A stretch of 64,000 nucleotides of DNA from assembly GCF_020360975.1 (NCBI RefSeq), contig NW_025408667.1:9362001-9426000 (forward strand). Direction: 5' to 3'. This DNA is from Hirsutella rhossiliensis (taxonomy: Eukaryota; Ascomycota; Sordariomycetes; Hypocreales; Ophiocordycipitaceae). Below, one piece after another: positions 50,076 to 59,709 of the stretch; the stretch's first letter is position 1, and the number at the start of each line of letters is the position of its first letter. The translations under genes were made by a program, and so were the position numbers. The notes under the pieces were generated by a model. It saw only the letters and a program-made list of their open reading frames with translations. It ran no database searches and was not told where the DNA came from.

Positions 50076-50447
50076 TTAGACACCTGAGGTCTTGGGCTGC
50101 TCCTCGGAAGATTCGTCCGGAATGGGAGGCTTTTCCGCCCCACTAGCCTTATTGGGAGCATTGTCGTTGAGGTTATTCTTAGGGCCCGTGGTTCCGTCAG
50201 TGTCCCCCACGATGGACTTGATCTCATTGTTGATATCATCGTACATTTTTTTAATCTCTTTATCTGGGCTGTCTTCGATTTTTTTCTCAAATGCTTCAAT
50301 CATCTGCGGGATCTTGCCTGGGCCCCCGATTTCGGGAGCTCCATCAGCAGTAGTATTCTGTCGCCTGGCCAGATGTATGTCGGCGCCGAAGGTGCCTTGA
50401 GTGTTTATTGTGGTGGCGAAGGCAGTTGCGGCAACTAAATTTTACAT
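50076..50447 (-). pseudogene. Small secreted-protein gene broken by a stop at codon 2
   Basis: On the minus strand ATG at 50447-50445 is followed at once by TAA, then by an open frame to the TAG/TGA region at 50076. If codon 2 were CAA, the product would be about 123 residues with a short signal-like start (NLVAATAFATTINTQ), then a mature part containing GGPGKIPQMIEAFEKKIEDS and KKMYDDINNEIKSIVG, and an acidic, Pro/Ser-rich end. No cysteine is seen. The CAA-to-TAA change is RIP-like. Alternatively translation could start at the internal Met at 50303, giving 75 residues without a signal peptide, or an unseen 5' exon could supply another start. Family unknown. Confidence 0.5.
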
Positions 50448-50822
50448 TTCGTTAGTGGAGATGAGAAAGGGCGGGAGAGTATATAGTCTATATTCGTGAC
50501 GTACAAGCCAGGGTGACGGCAGCGATACGGACCATTTTAGGTTTTCGTAATGGAAAAAGTAGTTATAACGATGTATCAGATCTATAATAAAAAAAGGAAA
50601 TACGCAACTTCACTTAGTCACTAGGCTTTTAACTTGTTGCTTGATGGAGTGATAAGTTAGATGCTTGCTTGTCGAAGTGTCTTGCTCAACTTGGAATATG
50701 GCCTCAATTTATATTTAAAAATGCCGTCTAAGACAATAAAGTGCCAAGTAGCTGAGTCATCTGACGCTCTGTAGTTAGTTTCAAGCAATCTGGGTACCTA
50801 AACATTCGCTTTAAAGTTCATG
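50448..50822. other. Spacer, nothing recognised
   Basis: Normal to AT-rich composition, no open frame worth calling. Includes the likely upstream region of the broken secreted-protein gene. Confidence 0.35.
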
Positions 50823-50911
50823 ACTACCCGTTGGCTGAAGCTAGGCGGGGCGCCTAGTCAGTCAACTTAGTGCTTCGTAGGCGCCCCGCCTAGCTTCAGC
50901 CAACGGGTAGT
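50823..50911. repeat. Perfect fold-back element (34-bp arms)
   Basis: Arms 50823-50856 and 50878-50911 are perfect inverted repeats beginning ACTACCCGTTGGCTGAAG, with a 21-bp loop. The end TACCCGTTGG is shared with the element at 52147-52457 and the loop words (CAACTTAGTG.TTCG) resemble its interior, so they look like one MITE family. RNA from it would form a very stable hairpin. Confidence 0.8.
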
Positions 50912-52146
50912 TCTAGTTAGTTGGCGGATTCCCTAGTAGTCGGTGGGGTGGACCACCTCCATGACGAGACGATAAGCCATCACTCTCTCCTGTGCTTCTA
51001 GGACGACCCGTGTAAGGGACGCCTGCGCACTTTCTTCATTATTGTATACAGTAAAGAACTTTTGACTCGAACCCCCAGTTAAACATAGCCACGCTCCGTA
51101 TAGATGTGACTATGTATATAACTAGCTTAAAGTCGCCATTTTGCGTGATGACATGGCCCGGCGTTCCTGGTCGTTCCAACTTGTTCCCTCCGCACCGCAT
51201 CGTTATCTTGCCCCTCCGCGCGGGGTCTAGGTAGTCCCACACCCCAACGGGTGCTTGTAGCTGCTTCTAGAACTTCAACACGGTCCCTGTCAGCCTGATC
51301 GTCACTTATCATGCGTGGGTTCCATCAGGCGAAGCCAGGAATGGAAGCCTATGGGCCAGCATCGTAGGACAGCTCAGACTTGAGCTGCTGAATGCCTGTT
51401 TAGTGATTCATGCGAAAGGGACCCGCCGTAGGTAAATCTCGACTCTGTCGACGCCATAATGTTAAAGGTATGCACGGCCCCCGAACTAGCTGCGTTTGAC
51501 TCGACCACCTGGGCTGTATGGCTGGCGAAGAGAGCATGACAGTTTAGGAAGCTACAGGGAGTTATAAGGCGTTATTGAGCTGCTATAGTGTAATTACAGG
51601 GCACATGCGACGCCTTGGGCCCTTTCCTTATGACGAAGTACAGGACGACTAAATGGACCCGATGCGGACGACCTCGCCCGATGGTCGAAAGCTGCCTGCG
51701 CAACGCATTAGCCACGCAACCAACACCTCAACAACGCCGCAAACTCTCAACGTCGCCGAGTCCAACCCCTACGATATCCACCAACCACGATAGGCGACAA
51801 GATGCTCAACGTTTAACCTTAAAGACATATGCGCAGACAGGATGGAAGAATAACCTTACGGGTCCAAATAGGCATTTCCCTTACTGCGAACCACGCATTA
51901 TGAAACAGCCACTTGCGCACCGCCTGCCGGAGCGCGTTTCCACTTTTACAGGGTGCCATGGCTGAGTGGAACAGGATTCCATTTATGTAATTATTTAATT
52001 GATCGACCCTACTCGTACATTCGGTTCCCAGCTGAAATTCCCCACCTCTTATGTGGCTGAGTTCGTATGCTGAATACGAGTAAGTTATGCGGATATGTCG
52101 CACCTACTCGTGCATTTTTGAAATGAAATGTCCTAAATCAGGGCCT
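50912..52146. other. Spacer, no supported gene
   Basis: Normal composition. Short frames on both strands (for example 51615-51965) lack domains, signal peptides or a convincing start context. Nothing else recognised. Confidence 0.4.
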
Positions 52147-52457
52147 TACCCGTTGGTCAAAGGCAGGCGCGGCTGACCAACTTAACTGCCGTTAAGTTGG
52201 CCCAAAAAATCCGGGACAGCACAAAACCCCCGGGACAATCTTAGAATAGTGGAAATTACTAATACAACCGTTAAGAATTAAGTACCTCAGATTTTAGCCT
52301 ATTTTCAGAGAAGTACTAACTTGACACTTTTTCTAGTAAATTACTAGGCCCCAGGATTGTCCCGGGGGTTTTTGTGCTGTCCCGGATTTTTTGGGCCAAC
52401 TAAGTGGCGAAGACACTTAGTTGGGCTGCTGTGGCCCCACACCTAGACCAACGGGTA
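52147..52457. repeat. MITE-like element, TACCCGTTGGTC ends, interrupted
   Basis: Begins TACCCGTTGGTC and ends GACCAACGGGTA, a 12-bp inverted repeat shared in its first 10 bases with the fold-back at 50823. Removing the nested element leaves about 103 bp with an inverted-repeat-like interior (GCAGGCGCGG on the left, CTGCTGTGG on the right). Its right end lies about 97 bp from the TATA box of the ADP-ribosyltransferase gene. Confidence 0.65.
52196..52400. mobile_element. Nested MITE, 205 bp, about 45-bp TIRs
   Basis: Ends GTTGGCCCAAAAAATCCGGG and its complement extend as an inverted repeat of about 45 bp with one A-run length difference (AAAACCCCC versus AAAAACCCCC). The 3-bp sequence TAA flanks both sides (52193-52195 and 52401-52403). 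A TAA/TWA duplication suggests a PIF/Harbinger-type source, which is inference. The 110-bp core is AT-rich and non-coding. Confidence 0.75.
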
Positions 52458-52553
52458 GATATGCATGCTGTATGGGTTCCTCGCGATGTACGAGTACTGA
52501 CGGGGCTTTTCTGATTTCATTGGAGTGGCCATTCACATGTCTACAGTCTAATC

Positions 52554-52560
52554 TATAAAA
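52554..52560 (+). promoter_or_regulatory. TATA box of the ADP-ribosyltransferase gene
   Basis: TATAAAA lies 113 bp before the ATG at 52673. A start site about 30 bp downstream would leave a leader of roughly 85 bp. The leader is C- and A-rich with no upstream ATG that I can see. Confidence 0.55.
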
Positions 52561-52672
52561 ACGAAGCCTCGTCCTGCCGTAAACTTGCTGTTCCCACCAA
52601 CAACGTGCGAGCCCTGCTACTCATCCACTCCAAATTAACGTCTAAACCAATTGTTTGACAGACAATACGACA

Positions 52673-55228
52673 ATGAAGTTTCTGGGAAATAAGCTATGGT
52701 TTCCTCTTTTAATGACCTCAATGGTGGGATGCCAACCACCAGATTCTCCGCCGGAGTTTGTCTGGCGTGGCTCCCCTAAAGACCATATCGCGATAAAGCT
52801 TGCCGGAGGCTTTTTACCTATTGCGGATGAGGGGAAAAGGGATTACAGGCTACCCAAGCACCTCAACTCCGGCTCCCAGGACCCCCTCGCACAATCAGGT
52901 TTTGTCTCCACATCCTCGAAGCCGGAAGTAGCTCTTCGGTTTTCCCAGGAAAAGATAAAGCCTCAAAACCCCGGTTACCTCTATAAGATCAAGGCTTCGC
53001 CAAATATGATCGACGTTAACAGCATCCTTGGTCCAGGACATAAACACTTTGAAGAGTTCGAATTCGCAGCTGTTGATGGCGTGAAATGGGGGCAGGTACA
53101 CAGTCACAGAAAAGTACCAGCAGAATTTTTCCCTGACAACAGAGCCCTCGACGAAAAAGCAGTTCAATCCTGGTTACAAAAATGGGATACAGAAGCAAAC
53201 GAAAATCTAGACTACTACAAGTCCAAGCTAAAAGAATTTCGCGCAGGCGGAGCACCGCCGGAGTTCAATACCGAGGATGAAGCGAAAGCAAAAAAAGCGT
53301 ATGAGAAATTCAAGCGATCAGAGGAAGTTAAAAAATTCAAGGATCTCAAATTATCCAGCGGGCGTAACTCGGTCATTCTTGAGGAGGACGAGGAGCTACT
53401 TGGTCATTCTGATGCAGAGGAGCCAGCTAGTAAATGCAAACGTGACGGACCATGCAGTCAGAAGGAAATCGCCAAGCCAGAGCCCCACAAGTCCGCAGCA
53501 GAGCCGCCCAAGATCGCCAACAAGGAGCTGGAGAAGGCCATCGAGGAGGCGTCGCAACACGAGTTTGAGAAATCCGCCACGCAGCATAGGGTCAAGTCCG
53601 TTGTCGAATCCAAGTTCAACCAGCCGCTTGAGAAGTTCCGCAAAGACGTTCTTAAGTATCGGCCGCTCTCAATCAAGTCGCCTCACCTCGGCGGACTTAT
53701 CGGCGCAGGGCTCGGCGCAGGGCTTTATGTCAAAGACATTGTTGAGACCTTCCAGGATCACAATGCTCATGGCATAGACCGCCTCGCAGCGCTGACTTCG
53801 ATCGCGCCTGTAATGGGTTGCATTACCAAACTGGGAAAGGACCTATCCCACGCAAAGATCAACGGACTCGATGTGCTGGATGATGCCTTGTGCGGACTCG
53901 GCGACGTCTTGCTCTTTACTCCCGCGGCCCCCCTTGGGCTGGCGGCACACGTCGCCCGCATTTTTATCAGCTTAACTCGAGAAATTGTCAACGTCTTCTC
54001 AGGACCGGATGAACAGCTTCTAAAGACCCTCAAGGACAGCCGCGATAAGTACTGGTTGGAATTCTTAGAAGACAGCATATTACTCCCAACTTTCAATTCG
54101 AAAGAATTCGCCGACACTGTAGGCCGTGTTCTCGCCATGGAGACCTTGGCCGTTCTCTCCGATGGCGCACAAATGTTAGGCCTTATTGAAGCGACCCGGG
54201 ATATGCCGAAGAATGGTGCAACAGCGGTACAGAGCTCATCCCAAGAATTAGTCCAAGCTACAATGGAAGATGCCCGGAAAAATGTTACGGTGCAAATCGT
54301 TGAAACACATCGCCAGACCCTATTGAAGCTCGTTGAGAAAGTAGGAAATCAGCAAAAAGAGGTCGTACCGTTGCAAAAGACAGCCGACAAGTACAACAAA
54401 ATGTTCATCCAGAAGTACAGGGAACGCGCGCGAAAACCACCTCCACGAGGGGACGAGTCACTGATGGCCTGGAAGATCGGAAAGGATCTCAAGTTTAGAT
54501 ACAATAAAGCAATCGCGAACCATTTACGTACCGAGGCGCTAGCGCTACCCGACAGCTTCGCCATCGCCTACCTTATCGGAATTTCATTGGGGCAAGACGC
54601 CACTCTGCCGACGCTATCGCCACCCGAAAACGAGAGCGCATCCATATCGTCCGACAATACTGCCAACTGGGAGATGCACCCATTAACACTAAACGCAACA
54701 GATTACCTTCTGAAGAAGCAAAGTGGCATATCCAAGGAAGACGCCGACACCATTGCCATCCAGCAAACGTATGCTATCATGCTGTACCTCGAGCGCAAAA
54801 TGCTTGAAAACGAAATAGCGTTAGCGTCGCCAAATCTTAACTCTTCAGTTGCGCAGCAATTTCGACTTTTACTTACTATGAAACTGGGAAGAAAATTCAA
54901 GTACATCAAACGATTGGAAGATGGAAAGCTTCATTTCATTCCCCAGGAGGTTAAAAATGACGTGGTTGGTACCGTCAAGTCAGTTCTTGGACTTGAGGGT
55001 CAGGATGACAAAATAAGGGAACTTACCAAAACGCAATCCATGATTACTGAGTGTCCTTCATTTATCGATGCACTTCCCAGTCTTTTCGGTGCACTTTCCG
55101 GTCCACCCAAATGTCCTGACGGATGGACTAAGGCTGATTCTATTCATCGTCATGTTCCGGGGTGCGTTTTTAACAGCAAGATCAGGTGCTACCGATGCCT
55201 CTCGTCCTCATGCGAATCGCCGACTTGA
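52673..55228 (+). CDS. Secreted ADP-ribosyltransferase, heat-labile enterotoxin A-chain type
   Basis: Single-exon frame of 851 residues. I chose ATG 52673 (ACAATGA context, first codon of a signal peptide) over the in-frame TTG 18 bp upstream. Residues 1-20 are a short signal peptide (WFPLLMTSMVG core). The next about 150 residues carry the R-S-E ADP-ribosyltransferase signature: Arg32 in VWRGSP followed by a G-G-F-L-P turn, Ser79-Thr80-Ser81, and Glu128-x-Glu130. Spacing from S-T-S to E-x-E equals that of cholera toxin A. So NAD-dependent ADP-ribosylation of a host protein is predicted; the target is unknown. A charged linker (about 190-320) contains Cys255-Lys-Arg-x3-Cys261, a possible nicked disulfide loop. 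Beyond it are a Gly-rich hydrophobic segment (339-352), a long helical region, and a Cys-rich tail (794-847). The coding sequence is free of RIP and stops. It is much larger than bacterial A chains (about 240 residues), as is usual for fungal members. Confidence 0.8.
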   Translation: MKFLGNKLWFPLLMTSMVGCQPPDSPPEFVWRGSPKDHIAIKLAGGFLPIADEGKRDYRLPKHLNSGSQDPLAQSGFVSTSSKPEVALRFSQEKIKPQNPGYLYKIKASPNMIDVNSILGPGHKHFEEFEFAAVDGVKWGQVHSHRKVPAEFFPDNRALDEKAVQSWLQKWDTEANENLDYYKSKLKEFRAGGAPPEFNTEDEAKAKKAYEKFKRSEEVKKFKDLKLSSGRNSVILEEDEELLGHSDAEEPASKCKRDGPCSQKEIAKPEPHKSAAEPPKIANKELEKAIEEASQHEFEKSATQHRVKSVVESKFNQPLEKFRKDVLKYRPLSIKSPHLGGLIGAGLGAGLYVKDIVETFQDHNAHGIDRLAALTSIAPVMGCITKLGKDLSHAKINGLDVLDDALCGLGDVLLFTPAAPLGLAAHVARIFISLTREIVNVFSGPDEQLLKTLKDSRDKYWLEFLEDSILLPTFNSKEFADTVGRVLAMETLAVLSDGAQMLGLIEATRDMPKNGATAVQSSSQELVQATMEDARKNVTVQIVETHRQTLLKLVEKVGNQQKEVVPLQKTADKYNKMFIQKYRERARKPPPRGDESLMAWKIGKDLKFRYNKAIANHLRTEALALPDSFAIAYLIGISLGQDATLPTLSPPENESASISSDNTANWEMHPLTLNATDYLLKKQSGISKEDADTIAIQQTYAIMLYLERKMLENEIALASPNLNSSVAQQFRLLLTMKLGRKFKYIKRLEDGKLHFIPQEVKNDVVGTVKSVLGLEGQDDKIRELTKTQSMITECPSFIDALPSLFGALSGPPKCPDGWTKADSIHRHVPGCVFNSKIRCYRCLSSSCESPT

Positions 55229-55667
55229 CAGCCGCCGCAATGTTCTTGTCAAGATCGGAACGCTCATTCACTGTGCTGCCTAACAGGCAGCAAGCAGTTC
55301 GTAATGCCATATTAGTGATGGATTCGAACCTTCTAGGTGACGTCGTTATCTATGCTGCCTGGGTGGCAACATCGCCACTCAGCCCAAAATCACAAGTATA
55401 AGAAGCCAACTTTTCACCATCACTTAGATAGAGAATCAAGAGTCTTTCGTTGCCCGATTCACAGGGGATCTCCTTCCCGATCGTTGCTCAGTCATCCATA
55501 CTGTCCGTGCCTCTTGTTGTGTGACAGTATCGAACCGCCAATAGCCAGAGCGTCTAGGCCCTATGGGAAGTATCCTCTTGGCGAAATAAATCCATACCAG
55601 ACATCAATGAACAACAACCATGGCACCGATTGTTGAGGCCCTTGATTTTTCCTAAAGTCGGAATTAA
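55229..55667. other. Downstream spacer of the ADP-ribosyltransferase gene
   Basis: Normal composition. Overlapping short frames have no domain. RIP'd DNA begins near 55650-55670. Confidence 0.4.
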
Positions 55668-58600
55668 TTAATGCCTTTTAAGTGACTATCCTAGAGTCCG
55701 TGTATCCTGAAACTAGCTTAGCGGATGTTAAGAAAGTAGAAGGAGTAGGTTTATTTAGCAAAGACAAATACTTAAAGGTTTAAAGAACTAGCTACCGCGC
55801 GTCTAGAGCGTGGATAGGTCGGAAAATACTTTTACCGAGAAACCACTAAAATAGTATAGTTAAAATAGCAGAAGCTTTAAATTGTTTAACTAAAACTATA
55901 TAAAGAACGTTAAAAAGTTCTTAAAGGGCTCCGGAGGCACCTAGTGCGCTCCTTAATTGCTAGTAGCTGTGTCGGATGCTTAAGTTTTTCCTGCTTGCCG
56001 TCCGTGTCCACTTCCGCTTAACGTTAGCGGGGCAGAATGCGGCGCAGCTTAGAATACGTAAAAGGGGGTAGGTGCCTGAACCCATCCGAAATTCGTCTTC
56101 TATCACGATCAGGATATCATCAAGCAGCATACTTTTAACATCGACAATCACTAGTTTTAGCTTATCTTCCGACGTTAAAGATAATTATATTACTCTATCT
56201 TAGGATAAGATTATCTAGACGTTCGCTCGTAGCAGATAACTATAGCAATCCCTCTCTAGAGGAGCTAGCTTAGTCGACCTATAACGCGATACTGTTAGGC
56301 TATCTAGTTTAAATCATAGACTACTAGCTATACCGGATAATTTGCGGGGCAGAACTAAACTCACTAGACAGGCGACGTGGTAGATAAGGTCTACCAGATA
56401 TATGGTTCCCTATAAAGCTCGAAATAAGGCGAAACGGCGATAGAAGCCGGCAAGGCTCCGGCCGACACTTTATATGATTTCGGGTTATAGCTCTTTTAAT
56501 TATTCGGATAGTAAATCTAATAGCATTGCTCTTCTATTCTTCGGTTAGGCATATATTCTCTATATATCTCTATTAGAGAAGTAGCACGTTTCGATGTCCT
56601 ACGCAAACATACCTTAAGTAGTTCCTTAGGACGAAAGCGACTCGGAGCGATGCCTTACGATTAATATTAGAGCTATACGTAGCGAGGAATATTGCTAGTA
56701 GGCTTCCCTCCTCTCGCTAGGCCAGGGATAGCGATCTATCACTCTAGAATAGCTAGTATAGGCCATCGTATATATAGTAAATATTAAGTTTCGGCTAGTA
56801 GCACGAATAGCTATAACGAGGTCGCTATAATTCCCCCCGCCTTCGAGTAAGCAAGCTATTGCGTTTCTCTTACGGTTTGCTTCTATATATAACTTAGATA
56901 GTTAAGCTCCGCTAGCACTTATAATAGCTTTAATACTTCCGCTCTATAACGAAACCTTATTAATAGTAAAGCTATTAAAGCCGTCCTTTATTAAATATAA
57001 TACTAGATTAGCCTCTCTATCTAGCTTCGATCGAGAGTATAGTAACTTAGCCTACTATATAACTCTTAGCTTAAACCCCGTCTTCCTATCGTTAGCTCTT
57101 TAAGGTATTTTTTAGGAACTAGGAATAGATTGTAATTTAGTTAGCCCTTAGTGCGATCCGATTATCGAGGTTCTTAAACTATTAATCGAATACGATAACT
57201 TAGAGAAGCTAGGCTATATATTTGCCTTACGCTAACTAAAGATTGCACCTTTATAGTACGGAATCGCAGCCTATAGGCATACGAAAATAGTTCTTAGTAT
57301 TATTCCCTTTCTCCGAACTTTGCACTCTCTAGTACCTTTAAGGAGGTTGCCTCTTAGACAGACTCTCCTTAATCGTTTATAGATCTTTAAGGATCGGGAC
57401 CTTACGTATATAATAATAACTAGGTTGCCCGAATAGACGTATAGCGGTTACGGTATTAGTTTTAGGATACTAAACTAGAAGGTGCTCCTTTTCGAAATCC
57501 GCTAACGTGCCCTTAGCCGCTATTTAGTTTTATAGGTATTAAAGAATTAGAAATCCCGGTACGCGCTTATATTAACTATCGGAGATATTACTAGGTCTAT
57601 ACTCGATAGACTTAGCTCTTTAACGATAGGACCGAGATACTAGATAAACCTCCGGAATAGGGATATTAGCTTAGGTTCGAAAATAGAGAATATCTTATCT
57701 CGCCTAAAAACATAATTGCAATATCGGGCTATATCTTAGACTATATAGCCTTAGAAAGAGCTATTTACGATATATTTCGGTAGGCTATAACGGAGATAGA
57801 GGTTACTAGGAAAAAGATATATATATATCCTTAGGTCGACGCGCTACTAGACTTAGATATAGATAACGATAAGGAGACTAATTCCGGCTCTAGTAGGGGC
57901 CTAATTCTATCTAACTACCTCTTACGACGAGTCACGGATTAGGTTATAGGGGTTAACGTATACGGTAAGCTTACTTTATAAACTAGTAAATTATTAAGTA
58001 TTATTTATAGTTCTATTTACCTATTTACTGCTATGCTAAAGAAGATAATTGCCCTTAATCGTCTACCTATACTATGTTTCTATAGGCATCTATAAAATAT
58101 ACTAACACCCTTACCGGAGGTAGGGAGGATATAATATAGTCCGTTTCGTTAAAGCGATATAATTAGTTATAAGTATATTAGATTAGAGAGAAGGTTTAAT
58201 AAGGAAAGATAACGGACTACGAGCTAGCGATATAGTACGGCGTAGTAGGCTAATATAGAGTAGGGCTATAGGATATATTCTAACTAGTCCCCGGTAAGTA
58301 GGGATATAAGACCTATCTAACTAATAAGAATAGAGGAATTACCTTCGAGTTATCGTCGTAATAGAAGTCCTTTAGACTAAATAAAGTAGTATTATATACG
58401 CTTAGGAGAGGCTATAAGGACTTTAAAAGACGAAATATATATATATCTTTATACGGCTAAAGGGGTAAGATAGAAGTATTATAATAACTACCGGGTCTAC
58501 GTTTCTCTATAGTATTCGGACAACCCTCGGAATAGCTAAAGATTAGTAGTTAACTACTAAACTTTACCTCTTTACTATATATAACCTCTATTTAATATTG

Positions 58601-58750
58601 CGCCGGGACTATAGTAGTAAAGTTCTAGACGTTATAGTAATCGGTAGACTCGGCAGACTTAGATATAAATATCCTTATATAACGTGCCTGCCTAATAGAA
58701 ATCCGCCGATCGTTCTCTATAGCTAGGAATATAATCGATAGAATGTCTTC
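55668..58750. repeat. Moderately RIP'd former coding DNA, unidentified
   Basis: CpA/TpG are strongly but not fully depleted. At 55960-56160 a patch keeps normal dinucleotides, with an open minus-strand stretch of 63 codons. On the plus strand 57560-57960 reads relatively stop-poor with segments such as DRLSSLTIGPRY and VDALLDLDIDNDKE, indicating an old long coding frame. I do not recognise a family. Borders approximate. Confidence 0.45.
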
Positions 58751-59709
58751 TGCCTCGCCTCGAAGCGCTTTCTACCCCTATATCACCCGTTACGTTAGTA
58801 TTCGCAGCAAAAGGCACGTATATCTAGGACTCTCGCACCTGTTCCTCTTGCGACATGCTCTAGACTTGCTGAAGAAATCTAGTAGAGAAGGGAATAGCTT
58901 GAACGGCTACGACTGATTAGTCGTCGTCGTGGATTTAGGTAATGAGAGAAACGTTCCGTTGGGCCGCCAAACATATATCTCGGTGCCCGAAGTTTTTTCA
59001 CTATTAACTGGCAACCTCAAACCATAGTAAAAGAGGGGTTTGACCCGAAAATTTACCGCTTATTAATTAGGACTGGCCCAACTAGGCATGCCACCGCCTA
59101 TCGACTTACGCGTCTTTAAAGTGGGTCTAAATGTGCCTCATTTTGCTGATTTCCTCAACACTATTTCCATCCATTTTGGCCATCGAAGGCCACATTGCTA
59201 ACGTAGCGGCTGCGGCCCTACTAATAACAAGTTCGATGGCGCCTTAGAGGACCTCGCGGTTCACCTTTCAGGCAAAGAGGGCGGTGTGGTTGATCGACTA
59301 CCGCCCGTCAGTGTGAAGGAACATCATGCATGTCTCACTTATGAAAATTATACAACTAGCCAAAGTGAGAGCCTTCCTTACGAAGCTCTTTCTTTCCCCT
59401 TTCTCTCCTTGTAGACAATCACTTTGTCCAAGCCGCACTCGACCTCGTTCGTGCCTTATACCGTCACATATTGTCTACCGATACCACAATACGGCATATC
59501 ACCGTCCTCGACGTGAATATCGCCAACACCTCACCAGCCGTCCTCAATCCTACCCCAAAAAACTCTTTCCAGCAAAAATTCCACCCGCTTGCAACCAACC
59601 AGAGCGACCAAAGCAACGCAAAGAATTGAACTAAACGTAACGAAGCGAACCAAACGAAGCGAACCAAACGATTCCAACGACGCCTCACGAAGTTAACCCT
59701 ACCGAAGCC
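58751..59709. other. Spacer and 5' region of the gypsy element
   Basis: Composition returns to normal from about 58750. From about 59330 the sequence is C/A-rich and leads straight into Gag at 59710, ending in AACGAAGCGAACCAAACG-like repeats. It is probably the 5' LTR or untranslated leader of the gypsy element, but there is no second LTR in the window to define it. Confidence 0.45.

Noticed and set aside
51615..51965. 116-codon plus-strand frame
   Set aside because: No domain, no signal peptide and an unremarkable composition; no supporting context.
53277..53777. 166-codon plus-strand frame inside the ADP-ribosyltransferase gene
   Set aside because: A shadow of the main frame, rich in Arg and Ser, with no signature of its own.
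55960..56151. 63-codon minus-strand frame in RIP'd surroundings
   Set aside because: Could be part of an older gene, but no family was recognised and it is bounded by RIP'd DNA; mentioned only as part of the unresolved block.
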